From contig NZ_CAMYOM010000031.1 in NCBI RefSeq assembly GCF_947260015.1, positions 9,916 to 60,212 on the forward strand: a DNA stretch of 50,297 bases. The letters are read 5' to 3'. Origin of the DNA: an uncultured Eudoraea sp. (lineage in GTDB: Bacteria; Bacteroidota; Bacteroidia; Flavobacteriales; Flavobacteriaceae). The translations under genes and the position numbers were made by a program. Below are positions 1 through 8,249 of this stretch, in pieces (positions within the stretch are counted from its first letter, which is position 1; the number at the start of each line of letters is the position of its first letter). The notes beneath the pieces were generated by a model. That model was not told the origin of the DNA. It saw nothing but the letters and a program-made list of their open reading frames with translations, and ran no database searches.

Positions 1-146
1 CTGCTATTGAGAATGATCTCGGATCTATACCTGTTAGGTTTACTTATCCTAATATTGAAGAGTCCTTGAATGGTGACAACTATAAAGCAGCGGTATCTAG
101 CCAGGGTGCGGACGCATTAACAACTCCAGTTTGGTGGGATAATTAA
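1..146 (+). CDS. SusD/RagB-like outer-membrane lipoprotein, C-terminal end only
   Basis: This is an open frame entering from the left edge and ending at TAA 144-146, giving the last 47 residues of a protein. The tail contains a 'VRFTYPNIEESLNGDNY' stretch and ends in 'TPVWWDN'. This resembles the C-terminus of SusD/RagB-family nutrient-binding lipoproteins of the SusD-like_2 type, which sit on the outer membrane and hand glycans or peptides to a SusC TonB-dependent porin. The SusC partner would be expected upstream, outside the window. The two lipoprotein genes that follow on the same strand (gaps of 16 and 17 bases) probably belong to the same unit. The substrate cannot be inferred. Confidence 0.7.
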   Translation, partial: AIENDLGSIPVRFTYPNIEESLNGDNYKAAVSSQGADALTTPVWWDN

Positions 147-162
147 TTTTAAAATATAAAAG

Positions 163-1086
163 ATGAAAAATATAAAATATTTAACGCTAATTCTTTCTGT
201 TGCTTTTGTGTTACAATCTTGCAACCAGGATCTACCAGAAAACGAAGCTATTTTTATAGAGTCTGTTGGTGGTCTTGTCAATAATGCCACACCTACTATT
301 GCCTATGTTGTAGGTAACGATGGTACATATATCGCAAGTGGCTCTATTTATCAGGGAACAGTAAGTGTCCCTAGCATGGATGTAGTTGTTAGTTTCAGGT
401 CATCAGCTACCGGCGCCGTTAGTAATGAGGCCTTATTGACCACCCTTACAATCCCGCAGGAAAGTTTTGCAACTGTTCCGTTTGAATACTCATTTAAATA
501 CGAAGACTTAATTGCAGGTCTTTCTATTGATGGAACTCCCCTTCCTGCCAGTGATTCAGGGTTAAACATTGGAGACTCCTTTACTTTAACGTATCGTCCT
601 TCATTGTCAACCGGGCAAACAGTACAAAGTGCAGCTGCTTCAACAGTGTCTGTTGGCACCCGCTTTGCCGGGACCTACAATATTATTGACCAACTTTATT
701 ACAGAATAGGTGTAAATAGGGATGATGTGGGATGGCCAGATCAATTTACAATCCTATCTATAGATGCCACTACGTATCAGATAGTAGATTACTTTGGACC
801 ATTTGATGGTAATATATGGTATTTTCAAATAGACGAGAACGATGTAATTAGTTATCCACCGGAAACACCAGAAGGAGATGCACAAACAGGCAATGGACAA
901 CCTTTGACTACCTGCCAGTTAAATCCGGGAGATTTGACCAATGTACCCTGCGACCCAAGCTTAACAAATTATGTAGTGCGTGATGACGTTAACGGGGCAG
1001 ACATTTTATACATGACATACGGCTACTTTACCGCCGGTTCCGGACCGAGAGAATTTTATCAGGTTTTACAAAAAGTTGTTGACTAA
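163..1086 (+). CDS. Surface lipoprotein of unknown function downstream of SusD
   Basis: This 307-residue protein has a lipoprotein signal peptide: a basic start, a hydrophobic core, then 'LQSC' with the lipidated cysteine at about residue 20. The rest is beta-rich and acidic. The C-terminal part begins near residue 167 with an 'FAGTYNI' phrase that recurs in similar form in the next gene ('ISGTYDV'), so the two may share a C-terminal domain. I do not recognise a catalytic motif. Its position 16 bases after the SusD-like gene suggests an accessory surface glycan- or ligand-binding protein, comparable in role to SusE/SusF. That role is inferred from context only. Confidence 0.75.
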   Translation: MKNIKYLTLILSVAFVLQSCNQDLPENEAIFIESVGGLVNNATPTIAYVVGNDGTYIASGSIYQGTVSVPSMDVVVSFRSSATGAVSNEALLTTLTIPQESFATVPFEYSFKYEDLIAGLSIDGTPLPASDSGLNIGDSFTLTYRPSLSTGQTVQSAAASTVSVGTRFAGTYNIIDQLYYRIGVNRDDVGWPDQFTILSIDATTYQIVDYFGPFDGNIWYFQIDENDVISYPPETPEGDAQTGNGQPLTTCQLNPGDLTNVPCDPSLTNYVVRDDVNGADILYMTYGYFTAGSGPREFYQVLQKVVD

Positions 1087-1103
1087 TCACTAAAAATACC
1101 GTA

Positions 1104-2342
1104 ATGAAAAATATATATTTAAAGAACATTTTAGGATTGACGATTGCACTGCTTACCCTGGCAAGCTGCAACGAAGATGATTTACAGAATGCAAGTACCA
1201 TGGTTCCAACGGAACCAACGGGAAGTGTTTCTCTTGGTTTCAGCAATCCAACTACAATAATTGAAGGGGACGAAACATTTGATTTTACAGTAAGTTTGAG
1301 TGAAACTCAAATAGTAGATGTAAAAGTTTTTCTGAGTCAGACAGGTGGTACTGCTACCGAGGGAGAAGATTTTACCATGCCGGGAAGTATCCTTATCCCT
1401 GCTAACACATTATCTGCCACGGGCACTATTACCATTTTATCAGATGAGCTTGCTGAAGGCCCGGAAACTGCTATTATAACTATTGGGTCCGGAAATCAAA
1501 CAGCTAATGCCTCGTTTACCTCAACTACGGTCACTTTTAATATCTTAAATTTGGCAAGTGGAGATTTAGCAACCGGCCTGTCCTGGGAAGCTTCGGAACC
1601 TGTTTTTGATGAGTCGGGGAATGAAATCGACCCGACAGACCTTGCAGATTTGCGCTTTTTACTTACAGATGTACCTTATACGACCATTATTGATGGTGCT
1701 GATGGAGGCGCATTTGAAACTTTAGTAATAACTGAAGATACACCTGATGGCGAATATTATCTTGTAGCTGATTTCTTTGCTGCAGCTGATTTCTCACGCG
1801 ATTTGGACCTGACTGTAACTTTAGCTCAGGCTGGTGTTTCCGAAGAGGAAACTTATTTTTTTCCTGCGGCCTTGAATACAGATTTGACATGTGCAGCTAG
1901 TAATGTTATTCTAGTTAAGCTTACCAAAACAGGTAGTACATATGATGTAGAGTACGTAGGGGAAAGTAGTGCTTTTACTCAGGATATTTCTGGCACCTAT
2001 GACGTAGTGAGCAACGGTGTAGCACAAGACTCAGGCCCAGTAAACAACCCCCTGGTAAACTTTGCATCTACGGCAACTATTACCGACAACGGTGATGGCA
2101 CCTTTACCCTTTCTGATGGGTGGGCTGGTGTTTATATCGACTGGTATTCCATTTACGGCAATACCGAACCTGAACCACAAGTTTTGACGGTCGACGTATG
2201 TGCAGGTATATCAGCGAGTTGGACAGATATTTTTGGCGGTGGACAAACGTTGACAGGAACTGTCAATACAGATGGAACTCTTACCATAAGAATTGACAAT
2301 GTTTATGGCGATTTTGTTGATGCGGTTTACACCCCTCAATAG
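1104..2342 (+). CDS. Calx-beta domain surface lipoprotein
   Basis: This 412-residue lipoprotein has a signal peptide ending in 'LASC' (cysteine about residue 22). Residues about 40-150 look like a Calx-beta domain, with the features 'IIEGDETFDFTVSLSE', 'GTATEGEDFT' and 'ILSDELAEGPET'. Calx-beta domains bind Ca2+ and are common in surface adhesins. The C-terminal third carries a 'GTYDVVSNG' phrase and a 'DNGDGTFTLSDGWAG' phrase and resembles the tail of the preceding lipoprotein. It is probably the last gene of the SusD-linked unit, since a strong terminator lies 20 bases after the stop. A ligand-binding or adhesive surface role is inferred. Confidence 0.78.
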   Translation: MKNIYLKNILGLTIALLTLASCNEDDLQNASTMVPTEPTGSVSLGFSNPTTIIEGDETFDFTVSLSETQIVDVKVFLSQTGGTATEGEDFTMPGSILIPANTLSATGTITILSDELAEGPETAIITIGSGNQTANASFTSTTVTFNILNLASGDLATGLSWEASEPVFDESGNEIDPTDLADLRFLLTDVPYTTIIDGADGGAFETLVITEDTPDGEYYLVADFFAAADFSRDLDLTVTLAQAGVSEEETYFFPAALNTDLTCAASNVILVKLTKTGSTYDVEYVGESSAFTQDISGTYDVVSNGVAQDSGPVNNPLVNFASTATITDNGDGTFTLSDGWAGVYIDWYSIYGNTEPEPQVLTVDVCAGISASWTDIFGGGQTLTGTVNTDGTLTIRIDNVYGDFVDAVYTPQ

Positions 2343-2361
2343 GAAAAAGTTATTAATAGTT

Positions 2362-2391
2362 AAAACCACCTGCTATCTTGCGGGTGGTTTT
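2362..2391 (+). terminator. Rho-independent terminator after the SusD-lipoprotein unit
   Basis: The arm AAAACCACCTGC pairs with GCGGGTGGTTTT through a TATCTT loop, with one T-G wobble pair. The 3' arm runs straight into further T residues. It lies 20 bases after the stop of the Calx-beta lipoprotein gene. Confidence 0.88.
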
Positions 2392-2405
2392 TTATTTTAA
2401 CTTTG
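2378..2405 (+). promoter_or_regulatory. Candidate Bacteroidetes promoter for rlmB
   Basis: TTG at 2378-2380 lies 17 bases before TAACTTTG at 2398-2405. This fits the TTG-N17-23-TAnnTTTG pattern described for Bacteroidetes. The -7 element ends only four bases before the rlmB ATG at 2410, so the transcript may have almost no leader. The TTG lies within the preceding terminator hairpin. Confidence 0.5.
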
Positions 2406-2409
2406 TGCC

Positions 2410-3147
2410 ATGCAAAAATCTTCGCGTATTTACGGTATAAGAACCGTTATTGAAGCTATTAATTCTAATAGCCCCATAGATAAAATATTTATACAAAGAG
2501 GCCTGGGGGGTAATCTCTATAAAGAATTGGAATCCTTGATAAGGGAAAATGGAATTAGCTTTTCATATGTTCCGATAGAGAAATTGAACAGACTTTCCAA
2601 AAATAACCACCAGGGAGTAATTGCTAATATTTCGCCAATTGAATTTTACAACTTTGAAACCCTGGTTGAAGAGGTACTGCAAAAGAAAGAATCTCCTTTG
2701 TTTCTCCTTTTGGACCAACTGTCTGATGTAAGAAACTTTGGCGCAATAATACGTACGGCCGAATGTACCGGTGTTGATGGGATTGTCATTCAAAAAAAAG
2801 GAGCGGCACCGGTAACAGAAGACACTATAAAAACTTCGGCGGGAGCTGCTTTTAAGGTTCCAATAGCTAAAATAGGTCATCTAAAAGATGCGGTTTTTTA
2901 TTTACAGGCGTCAGGAATACAGGTAATTGCTGCTACTGAAAAAACGGAACACAGTATTTACGACATAAATTTTAAAATTCCTTCTGCCATTATTATGGGA
3001 TCAGAAGATTCCGGAATATCCCCTTCAATTCTTAAAACTGTAGATCATAAGGCAAAACTGCCTCTTATGGGTGAAATTGCCTCTCTGAATGTATCCGTGG
3101 CCTGCGGTGTTTTTTTATATGAAGCAGTACGCCAAAGAGTAATTTAA
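2410..3147 (+). CDS. rlmB: 23S rRNA (guanosine-2'-O-)-methyltransferase RlmB (SpoU/TrmH family)
   Basis: RlmB transfers a methyl group from SAM to the ribose 2'-OH of a conserved guanosine (G2251 in E. coli numbering) of 23S rRNA. The 245-residue length is normal. Residues 1-75 form the RNA-binding substrate domain ('RIYGIRTVIEAI'). The SPOUT domain follows, with motif 1 'DVRNFGAIIRTAE' (about 106-118), motif 2 'IIMGSEDSGI' (194-203) and the knot-forming motif 3 'ASLNVSVACGVFLYEA' (224-239). Other 2'-O-methyltransferases of the family, such as TrmH, are shorter or lack the N-terminal domain. The gene stands alone, with a terminator upstream and a convergent rhomboid gene one base after its stop. 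Confidence 0.93.
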   Translation: MQKSSRIYGIRTVIEAINSNSPIDKIFIQRGLGGNLYKELESLIRENGISFSYVPIEKLNRLSKNNHQGVIANISPIEFYNFETLVEEVLQKKESPLFLLLDQLSDVRNFGAIIRTAECTGVDGIVIQKKGAAPVTEDTIKTSAGAAFKVPIAKIGHLKDAVFYLQASGIQVIAATEKTEHSIYDINFKIPSAIIMGSEDSGISPSILKTVDHKAKLPLMGEIASLNVSVACGVFLYEAVRQRVI

Positions 3148-3148
3148 T

Positions 3149-3895
3149 TTACTTTTGATTGCCTTTAGTTTTATTTTCCCTGAAATGGTAGGTTATTTTA
3201 AAGGGTTTTTCTTCTGATTCTAAAACCTCATCTTTACTTTCAATAAAATTTCCGTGTTCATCAAATTGTTTTAAAAATTCATCTTCCTCTTCATTGTAAT
3301 TTTCTAATTCCCAGGCATACTTTTTAACAAGGGGAATTTTAGCCTTTAATAACAGGGCCAGGAGTAAACCGGTAATAAATCCCGACAAATGACCCTCCCA
3401 GGAAATATCCTCCTGCAGAGGAAATATAAACCATAATAAACTGCCGTAAATAAATACTACCACTAATGAAAGTGCCACAAGCCTGTAATGTTTGGTAAAG
3501 ATCCCTTTGAAAAAAATAAAACTGGCCAACACATAAATTAGGCCACTAGCTCCAATATGATAGGATGGTCTGCCAATAATCCATGTTAACAAACCGGAAA
3601 GTAGTACTCCCCACAGCAATACTTTTGAGGAGATACTTCTATAAAAATAGACCAAAGAAGCAGTTAGAATTGCTAAGGGTATTGTATTATTGTAGAGGTG
3701 TTCTATTGAACCATGCAAAAACGGACTAAAAAGTACGCCTCTTAATCCCTTTAAACTACGTGGAAATATGCCGTACTGATTTAAATTGATCTGAAATCGA
3801 ATCTCCACCCAAAAAACAGTCCAAATTAATAATACTGCTATCATAGGTACCAGAAGCACTTTATTCGAAAATTTAAAATAGGTTTCCTCCGACAT
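3149..3895 (-). CDS. Rhomboid-family intramembrane serine protease
   Basis: This 248-residue polytopic membrane protein has about six transmembrane segments between residues 13 and 180. The catalytic dyad is visible: serine 117 in 'HIGASGLIY' (the GxSG motif) and histidine 169 in 'EGHLSGF'. An 'HLYNN' (HxxxN) element near residue 66, typical of rhomboid TM2, is also present. The C-terminal 60 residues are hydrophilic and highly charged and probably cytoplasmic. Rhomboids cleave transmembrane segments of other membrane proteins; the substrate here is unknown. The gene converges on rlmB with a one-base gap. Confidence 0.9.
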   Translation of the reverse strand: MSEETYFKFSNKVLLVPMIAVLLIWTVFWVEIRFQINLNQYGIFPRSLKGLRGVLFSPFLHGSIEHLYNNTIPLAILTASLVYFYRSISSKVLLWGVLLSGLLTWIIGRPSYHIGASGLIYVLASFIFFKGIFTKHYRLVALSLVVVFIYGSLLWFIFPLQEDISWEGHLSGFITGLLLALLLKAKIPLVKKYAWELENYNEEEDEFLKQFDEHGNFIESKDEVLESEEKPFKITYHFRENKTKGNQK

Positions 3896-4047
3896 AAGAT
3901 TAAATTACGTTTTATTTCTTCAAATTATTGGCCATAAATGCAAAACATGATAAATTGTCAGGGCAATCTTTTTGTTTATAGAAGCACCATCTTTATTATA
4001 AATTTAGTTAACGTACAAGGTTAAAACGTATTTATTACATTTATCAT

Positions 4048-5319
4048 ATGAATGAACCACTTGCAGAACGGGTACGCCCAAAAACTCTTGAGGAATATAT
4101 AAGTCAGCAGCATTTAGTTGGTGCAGATGGTTCTTTAACAACCCAGATAAAAAAAGGAAATATTCCTTCATTAATTCTTTGGGGACCGCCGGGAACCGGG
4201 AAAACCACCTTAGCACATATTATTGCAAATGAAAGCGAACGACCCTTTTATACATTAAGCGCCATAAACAGTGGGGTTAAAGATATCCGGGAAGTAATAG
4301 ATAAAGCAAAACAAAGTGGTGGTTTATTTACTTCTAAAAATCCAATCTTATTTATTGATGAGATCCATCGATTTAGTAAATCACAGCAGGATTCTTTATT
4401 AGGGGCCGTGGAAAAAGGCCTGGTGACACTCATTGGGGCAACTACGGAAAATCCGAGTTTTGAAGTTATACCGGCACTTTTGTCGCGTTGTCAGGTCTAC
4501 ATACTTAATTCATTTGGGAAAAAGGACCTGGAAGTTTTATTACAAAGGGCTATAGCTGAAGATATAATGTTGAAGTCGAAAAATATTAAGCTCGAAGAAA
4601 CTGAAGCACTTTTGCGGCTTTCCGGGGGAGATGGCAGAAAACTGCTTAATATATTCGAATTGGTAGTCTCCTCTGAAGATAAAAAGGATATTGTTATCAC
4701 AGATAAACTGGTAATGCATAAGGTCCAGAAAAACACTGTATTATATGATAAAACAGGGGAACAACACTACGATATAGTTTCTGCTTTTATAAAATCTATC
4801 CGCGGCAGTGACCCGAATGGTGCCGTCTATTGGCTTGCCAGAATGATTGAAGGTGGAGAAGATGTAAAGTTTATAGCAAGACGTTTATTAATATCCGCCT
4901 CTGAAGACATTGGTATGGCCAACCCTACCGCCTTGGTTTTTGCAAATTCAACTTTTCAGGCGGTTAATACAATTGGATATCCCGAGGCCAGAATTCTGCT
5001 TAGCCAGTGTGCTGTTTATCTGGCTACTTCACCAAAGAGTAACACGAGTTATATGGCCATTAAAAAGGCTCAGGAATCTGTTAGGGATACGGGAGATTTA
5101 TCTGTTCCCTTACCATTAAGGAACGCTCCTACCAAGTTAATGAAGGAACTGGGATATGGTGAAAACTATAAATATGCTCATGACTATAAGGATAATTTTA
5201 AAGAGCAGGAATTCCTGCCCGACGAATTAAAGGGAACTGCCTTTTATGTGCCTGGTGATAATAAAAGAGAGATAGCGCTCAAAGAATTTCTCAAAAAACG
5301 ATGGAAGGATAAATATTAG
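4048..5319 (+). CDS. rarA: Replication-associated recombination protein A (RarA/MgsA AAA+ ATPase)
   Basis: RarA is a clamp-loader-like AAA+ ATPase acting at stalled or gapped replication forks. The 423-residue protein shows Walker A 'GPPGTGKTT' (46-54), Walker B 'LFIDEIHRF' (101-109), sensor 1 'LIGATTENP' and an arginine-finger region 'ALLSRCQVY'. The C-terminal half has the family phrases 'AFIKSIRGSDPNGAVYWLARM', 'RRLLISASEDIGMANP' and 'LPLRNAPTKLMKELGYG', which separate RarA from RuvB and DnaX. The ATG at 4048 gives the usual 'LAERVRPKTLEEY' start. Its TAG stop overlaps the TAA stop of the convergent gene in a shared TTAG, leaving no room for a terminator. Confidence 0.95.
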   Translation: MNEPLAERVRPKTLEEYISQQHLVGADGSLTTQIKKGNIPSLILWGPPGTGKTTLAHIIANESERPFYTLSAINSGVKDIREVIDKAKQSGGLFTSKNPILFIDEIHRFSKSQQDSLLGAVEKGLVTLIGATTENPSFEVIPALLSRCQVYILNSFGKKDLEVLLQRAIAEDIMLKSKNIKLEETEALLRLSGGDGRKLLNIFELVVSSEDKKDIVITDKLVMHKVQKNTVLYDKTGEQHYDIVSAFIKSIRGSDPNGAVYWLARMIEGGEDVKFIARRLLISASEDIGMANPTALVFANSTFQAVNTIGYPEARILLSQCAVYLATSPKSNTSYMAIKKAQESVRDTGDLSVPLPLRNAPTKLMKELGYGENYKYAHDYKDNFKEQEFLPDELKGTAFYVPGDNKREIALKEFLKKRWKDKY

Positions 5320-6167
5320 AATTTAATAGTCAGTTCTTCAATTTGTAATTTGTCTGCCTCATAATATTCAAAATACCATTGGGAACCACGTTTATACACA
5401 ATACCATTTCCTTGTTCATTTATACCAATATAAACCTCCGGGTTGGATGTTTTGTATATTTTTAAACGAATTTTTGGTGAACTATCCACTAACTGATAAC
5501 CATTGGAAATTTGTTGTGCATACAATACATGTTTCTCTGAAGTTTCGGTAATGGTACTCATTGCCTCTGCTTCGACTGCCTTAGGTTCAACCGTCATTGT
5601 TGTAGCATTTTCTGCCACTACTGCCTGCCCTGTATTCTCTTGGGAAGGAATTGGTGTTTGTGTCGCCGTATCTGGTACTAATGTACTTTTTTCGTCTGCC
5701 CCGGGATTTGTAGCATTAGCTGTGACACTTTTGCCAGGTACAGGATTATAGCTATAGTCCAGTGCATCAATCGATGTAAAGGCCATCTCAATGGCTTCTT
5801 TATAACTCAATGCGAAATCCTTTTCTTTGCTGCTTCCCTGCAGGCTTGTAAAGATCTTTTTGGAATTGCAATCCTCGAGACTAATAGTAGCTTTGGTAAT
5901 AAACATACCGGATTTATGATTTAATCGCACCAGGAGGCCCAGACATCTGTTTGAATTAAGTTCAGGATCACGATCATCTTCATAATAAGTCTGGAATCCT
6001 TTTTTTGTAAAAAGGTGTTTTATAAGAGTACTGGTTTTGTATTGATTCGGATACTTAAAACCCTCAAAACTTTTTGGAACAATTATGTATTTATAATCAT
6101 TTAATTGGGCTTGTAGCCCATATGAAAAGGCAAAAACTAAAAACAGGCAGTAAAAAATATTCTTCAT
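5316..6167 (-). CDS. Secreted or periplasmic protein of unknown function
   Basis: This 283-residue protein has a classical signal peptide (cleavage after 'GLQAQ', about residue 20). The N-terminal part (about 21-140) is a compact domain beginning 'YKYIIVPKSFEGFKYPNQY', a type I have seen in uncharacterised flavobacterial proteins. Residues about 145-205 are a low-complexity Thr/Ala/Pro/Glu-rich linker. The last 80 residues form a small C-terminal domain with 'GIVYKRGSQWYFEYY'. It follows the DUF5723 gene (7616-6180) by 12 bases on the same strand, so the three minus-strand genes from 8161 to 5316 look like one unit. No enzymatic motif is visible. Confidence 0.75.
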   Translation of the reverse strand: MKNIFYCLFLVFAFSYGLQAQLNDYKYIIVPKSFEGFKYPNQYKTSTLIKHLFTKKGFQTYYEDDRDPELNSNRCLGLLVRLNHKSGMFITKATISLEDCNSKKIFTSLQGSSKEKDFALSYKEAIEMAFTSIDALDYSYNPVPGKSVTANATNPGADEKSTLVPDTATQTPIPSQENTGQAVVAENATTMTVEPKAVEAEAMSTITETSEKHVLYAQQISNGYQLVDSSPKIRLKIYKTSNPEVYIGINEQGNGIVYKRGSQWYFEYYEADKLQIEELTIKF

Positions 6168-6179
6168 TTTAATTAAATC

Positions 6180-7616
6180 TCAATTTACCTCCCAAGATAT
6201 GATATTTAATCCTAATTGAAAAGAAGCGTAGTTGCCGTCGGCGATATTACCATAGGCCAATAAATTATCTCCCATAATATATAGGTTCACAGGTCCGGCC
6301 TGGACGCTTATGCCCAAACCTATATTGGAAGCGGTGAATTTATCAACGGTATAAGTCGCTTTTAGTGCAAGGGCTTTGGCAAATCTTCTTTGATAAAATG
6401 CGGTTACCGCAAACTGCGGACCCCGTGGCCTGTTTATAGCATACAATTGCCCTCCTACACTGTTCAGATAATATAAAGATCTGTCACTACTATCAGTTTG
6501 ATTTTCACAATCGCAAACTTCAGTTGGTTCTCCTTGTTTGCCAAAATTATAGCGAATGGACGAATAGAATTTTATCGGCCTTAAAGTGACATAGTTTTTA
6601 CTGTTTTCTTCAAAAGGAACTAACTCTTCAATTTCATTCACCAGATCTTCCCAAAAATCGGCATTAGGATCGCCAAGTGCTTCCGGCAAAATAATTTCTA
6701 CCCCCTCAATTGAGGCACTCCCCTCAAGCGTGTAATTAGTTACATCAGAAATGTGATATAATAATCCGATATCTAAAAGACTTCCGGTGATTACGGTTTG
6801 TTTATTGAGATTATAAGTAACTCCGAAGTCAAAACCAAGCCCTGGATCACCACCAAAAAGTCCTCTTTTTGTAAGTAGACTTGCTATGCCTCCACCATTA
6901 TCATTGGCATCTAAAAGAGCTTCCAGGCCCGAAGTTCTTAATCGCATATCCGAAACCAGGGTATTCCTCAACAAATTATTCTGCCCTGCTGTGGTCTCGA
7001 AATAACCACTATTATTTGTTGAATTAATATCTACAATACCAGAATACAATTTGATCCGGGCACCCAAAGTGAGATTGTTTTTTATTTGTCTATTAATTCC
7101 GAAATGCAAGACATTTATCAATTGTCCACTGGCATTAAGATCATTTAGATCAAATCTTTGTCCCAATCTGTCCGCATTACCTTCATAAGCTAAAATTGCA
7201 AGGTCTTTTGGCCAATAATTCAGGGCGTAGCCTTCAACATACATTCCAAATGAGAAGAAATTCGCCGGGTCCTTTTGTCCACGGAATCCACCATTTAATA
7301 TATCAACCTGAAAGATTCCATTTACTTCATCACGTTTGCTCAATGAATACAATGCACGATCCCTTACTTTCTGATTAATATCAAGCCCATCGGCAGCAAA
7401 AATATCATTCACTGTAAGTCCGCTGGTTGCTCCCTGCACATATATACCAGATATTAATGGGACTCCTGCATACCAATTATAAATGGTATTCATCCCCGGG
7501 TTAACCATTAAAGCCTGTGGAATCTCAATGAAATCATATAACACCTCTTTATTCTGGGCGTGGATAGTCATGTACCCCACAATGAGGGTAATAAAAAGGA
7601 CCAGGCTTCTTATCAT
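6180..7616 (-). CDS. DUF5723-type putative outer-membrane beta-barrel protein
   Basis: This 478-residue protein has a signal peptide ('MIRSLVLFITLIVGYMTIHA') followed by a beta-rich body. The phrases 'VNPGMNTIYNWYAGVPLISGIYV', 'GFDFGVTYNLNKQTVITGSL' and a C-terminal 'QLGLNIISWEVN' look like an outer-membrane barrel related to the PorP/SprF and PorV type, and match what I remember of DUF5723 proteins. A short Cys-x-Cys insertion ('EVCDCEN') lies near residue 370. The start overlaps the stop of the upstream lipoprotein gene by four bases (ATGA), so the two are translationally coupled. The function is unknown; an accessory role in envelope assembly or surface secretion is a guess. Confidence 0.75.
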   Translation of the reverse strand: MIRSLVLFITLIVGYMTIHAQNKEVLYDFIEIPQALMVNPGMNTIYNWYAGVPLISGIYVQGATSGLTVNDIFAADGLDINQKVRDRALYSLSKRDEVNGIFQVDILNGGFRGQKDPANFFSFGMYVEGYALNYWPKDLAILAYEGNADRLGQRFDLNDLNASGQLINVLHFGINRQIKNNLTLGARIKLYSGIVDINSTNNSGYFETTAGQNNLLRNTLVSDMRLRTSGLEALLDANDNGGGIASLLTKRGLFGGDPGLGFDFGVTYNLNKQTVITGSLLDIGLLYHISDVTNYTLEGSASIEGVEIILPEALGDPNADFWEDLVNEIEELVPFEENSKNYVTLRPIKFYSSIRYNFGKQGEPTEVCDCENQTDSSDRSLYYLNSVGGQLYAINRPRGPQFAVTAFYQRRFAKALALKATYTVDKFTASNIGLGISVQAGPVNLYIMGDNLLAYGNIADGNYASFQLGLNIISWEVN

Positions 7617-8161
7617 TTTAGCTGAATCCTGAATTTAGCGCTCGATCTTAAGAAAACTGTTGGGTTAGGTAAAGCAGATACACTGGTATTATCACCTAAA
7701 TTTATGGCACTTACCCTAATGGCAGAGGTGTTTCTAATAATATCCAGGCTCCTTCCGGCCGGTCCATAAGCAATTTCGCGTTGTAATATTGCAGTTGGGG
7801 CGGCATTAACGGTAAAATTTTCAGAATCCAATGAATTTCCCGTATCATCTAAAAATTCAAAAGTGATATCAAGAGGTTTACTTGTTGTATTTTCCACTTC
7901 ATACGTTACAACACCATCTAAGACATTATCAGCAAAAAACTCTTCGCTAAAGGCATCAAAATTAAATGTTTGAGAGTAAAAATTTATCCCGCTTACCTGA
8001 TTAATGATTCGCTCAGGGGTCTCAACATATAGAATACTGGCTTCTGTGGTAGGAGTAACCTCAAGATCATCCAATTGATCAAAATCCTGTTTTTCCGCAC
8101 AGGAACCTAATATTCCAACACAGAAAATAATGGTAAATAGATATTTTGGGATATACTTCAT
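7613..8161 (-). CDS. Small lipoprotein coupled to the DUF5723 barrel
   Basis: This 182-residue lipoprotein has a signal peptide ending in 'ILGSC' (cysteine about residue 21). The mature part is predicted to be a beta-sandwich: 'GVVTYEVENTTSKPLDITFEFLDDTGNSL' resembles an immunoglobulin-like fold. It is the first gene of the minus-strand trio (8161 to 5316) and its stop overlaps the start of the barrel gene by four bases. The tight coupling suggests the lipoprotein and barrel act together in the outer membrane. I do not recognise a named family. Confidence 0.7.
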   Translation of the reverse strand: MKYIPKYLFTIIFCVGILGSCAEKQDFDQLDDLEVTPTTEASILYVETPERIINQVSGINFYSQTFNFDAFSEEFFADNVLDGVVTYEVENTTSKPLDITFEFLDDTGNSLDSENFTVNAAPTAILQREIAYGPAGRSLDIIRNTSAIRVSAINLGDNTSVSALPNPTVFLRSSAKFRIQLK

Positions 8162-8249
8162 TGCTATATACCAGTTTTAAAATGGTTAATTATTTATTGA
8201 AACCACCTAAATAGGTATTGCCTCCTATGTTATTCTCCCCTATATAACT

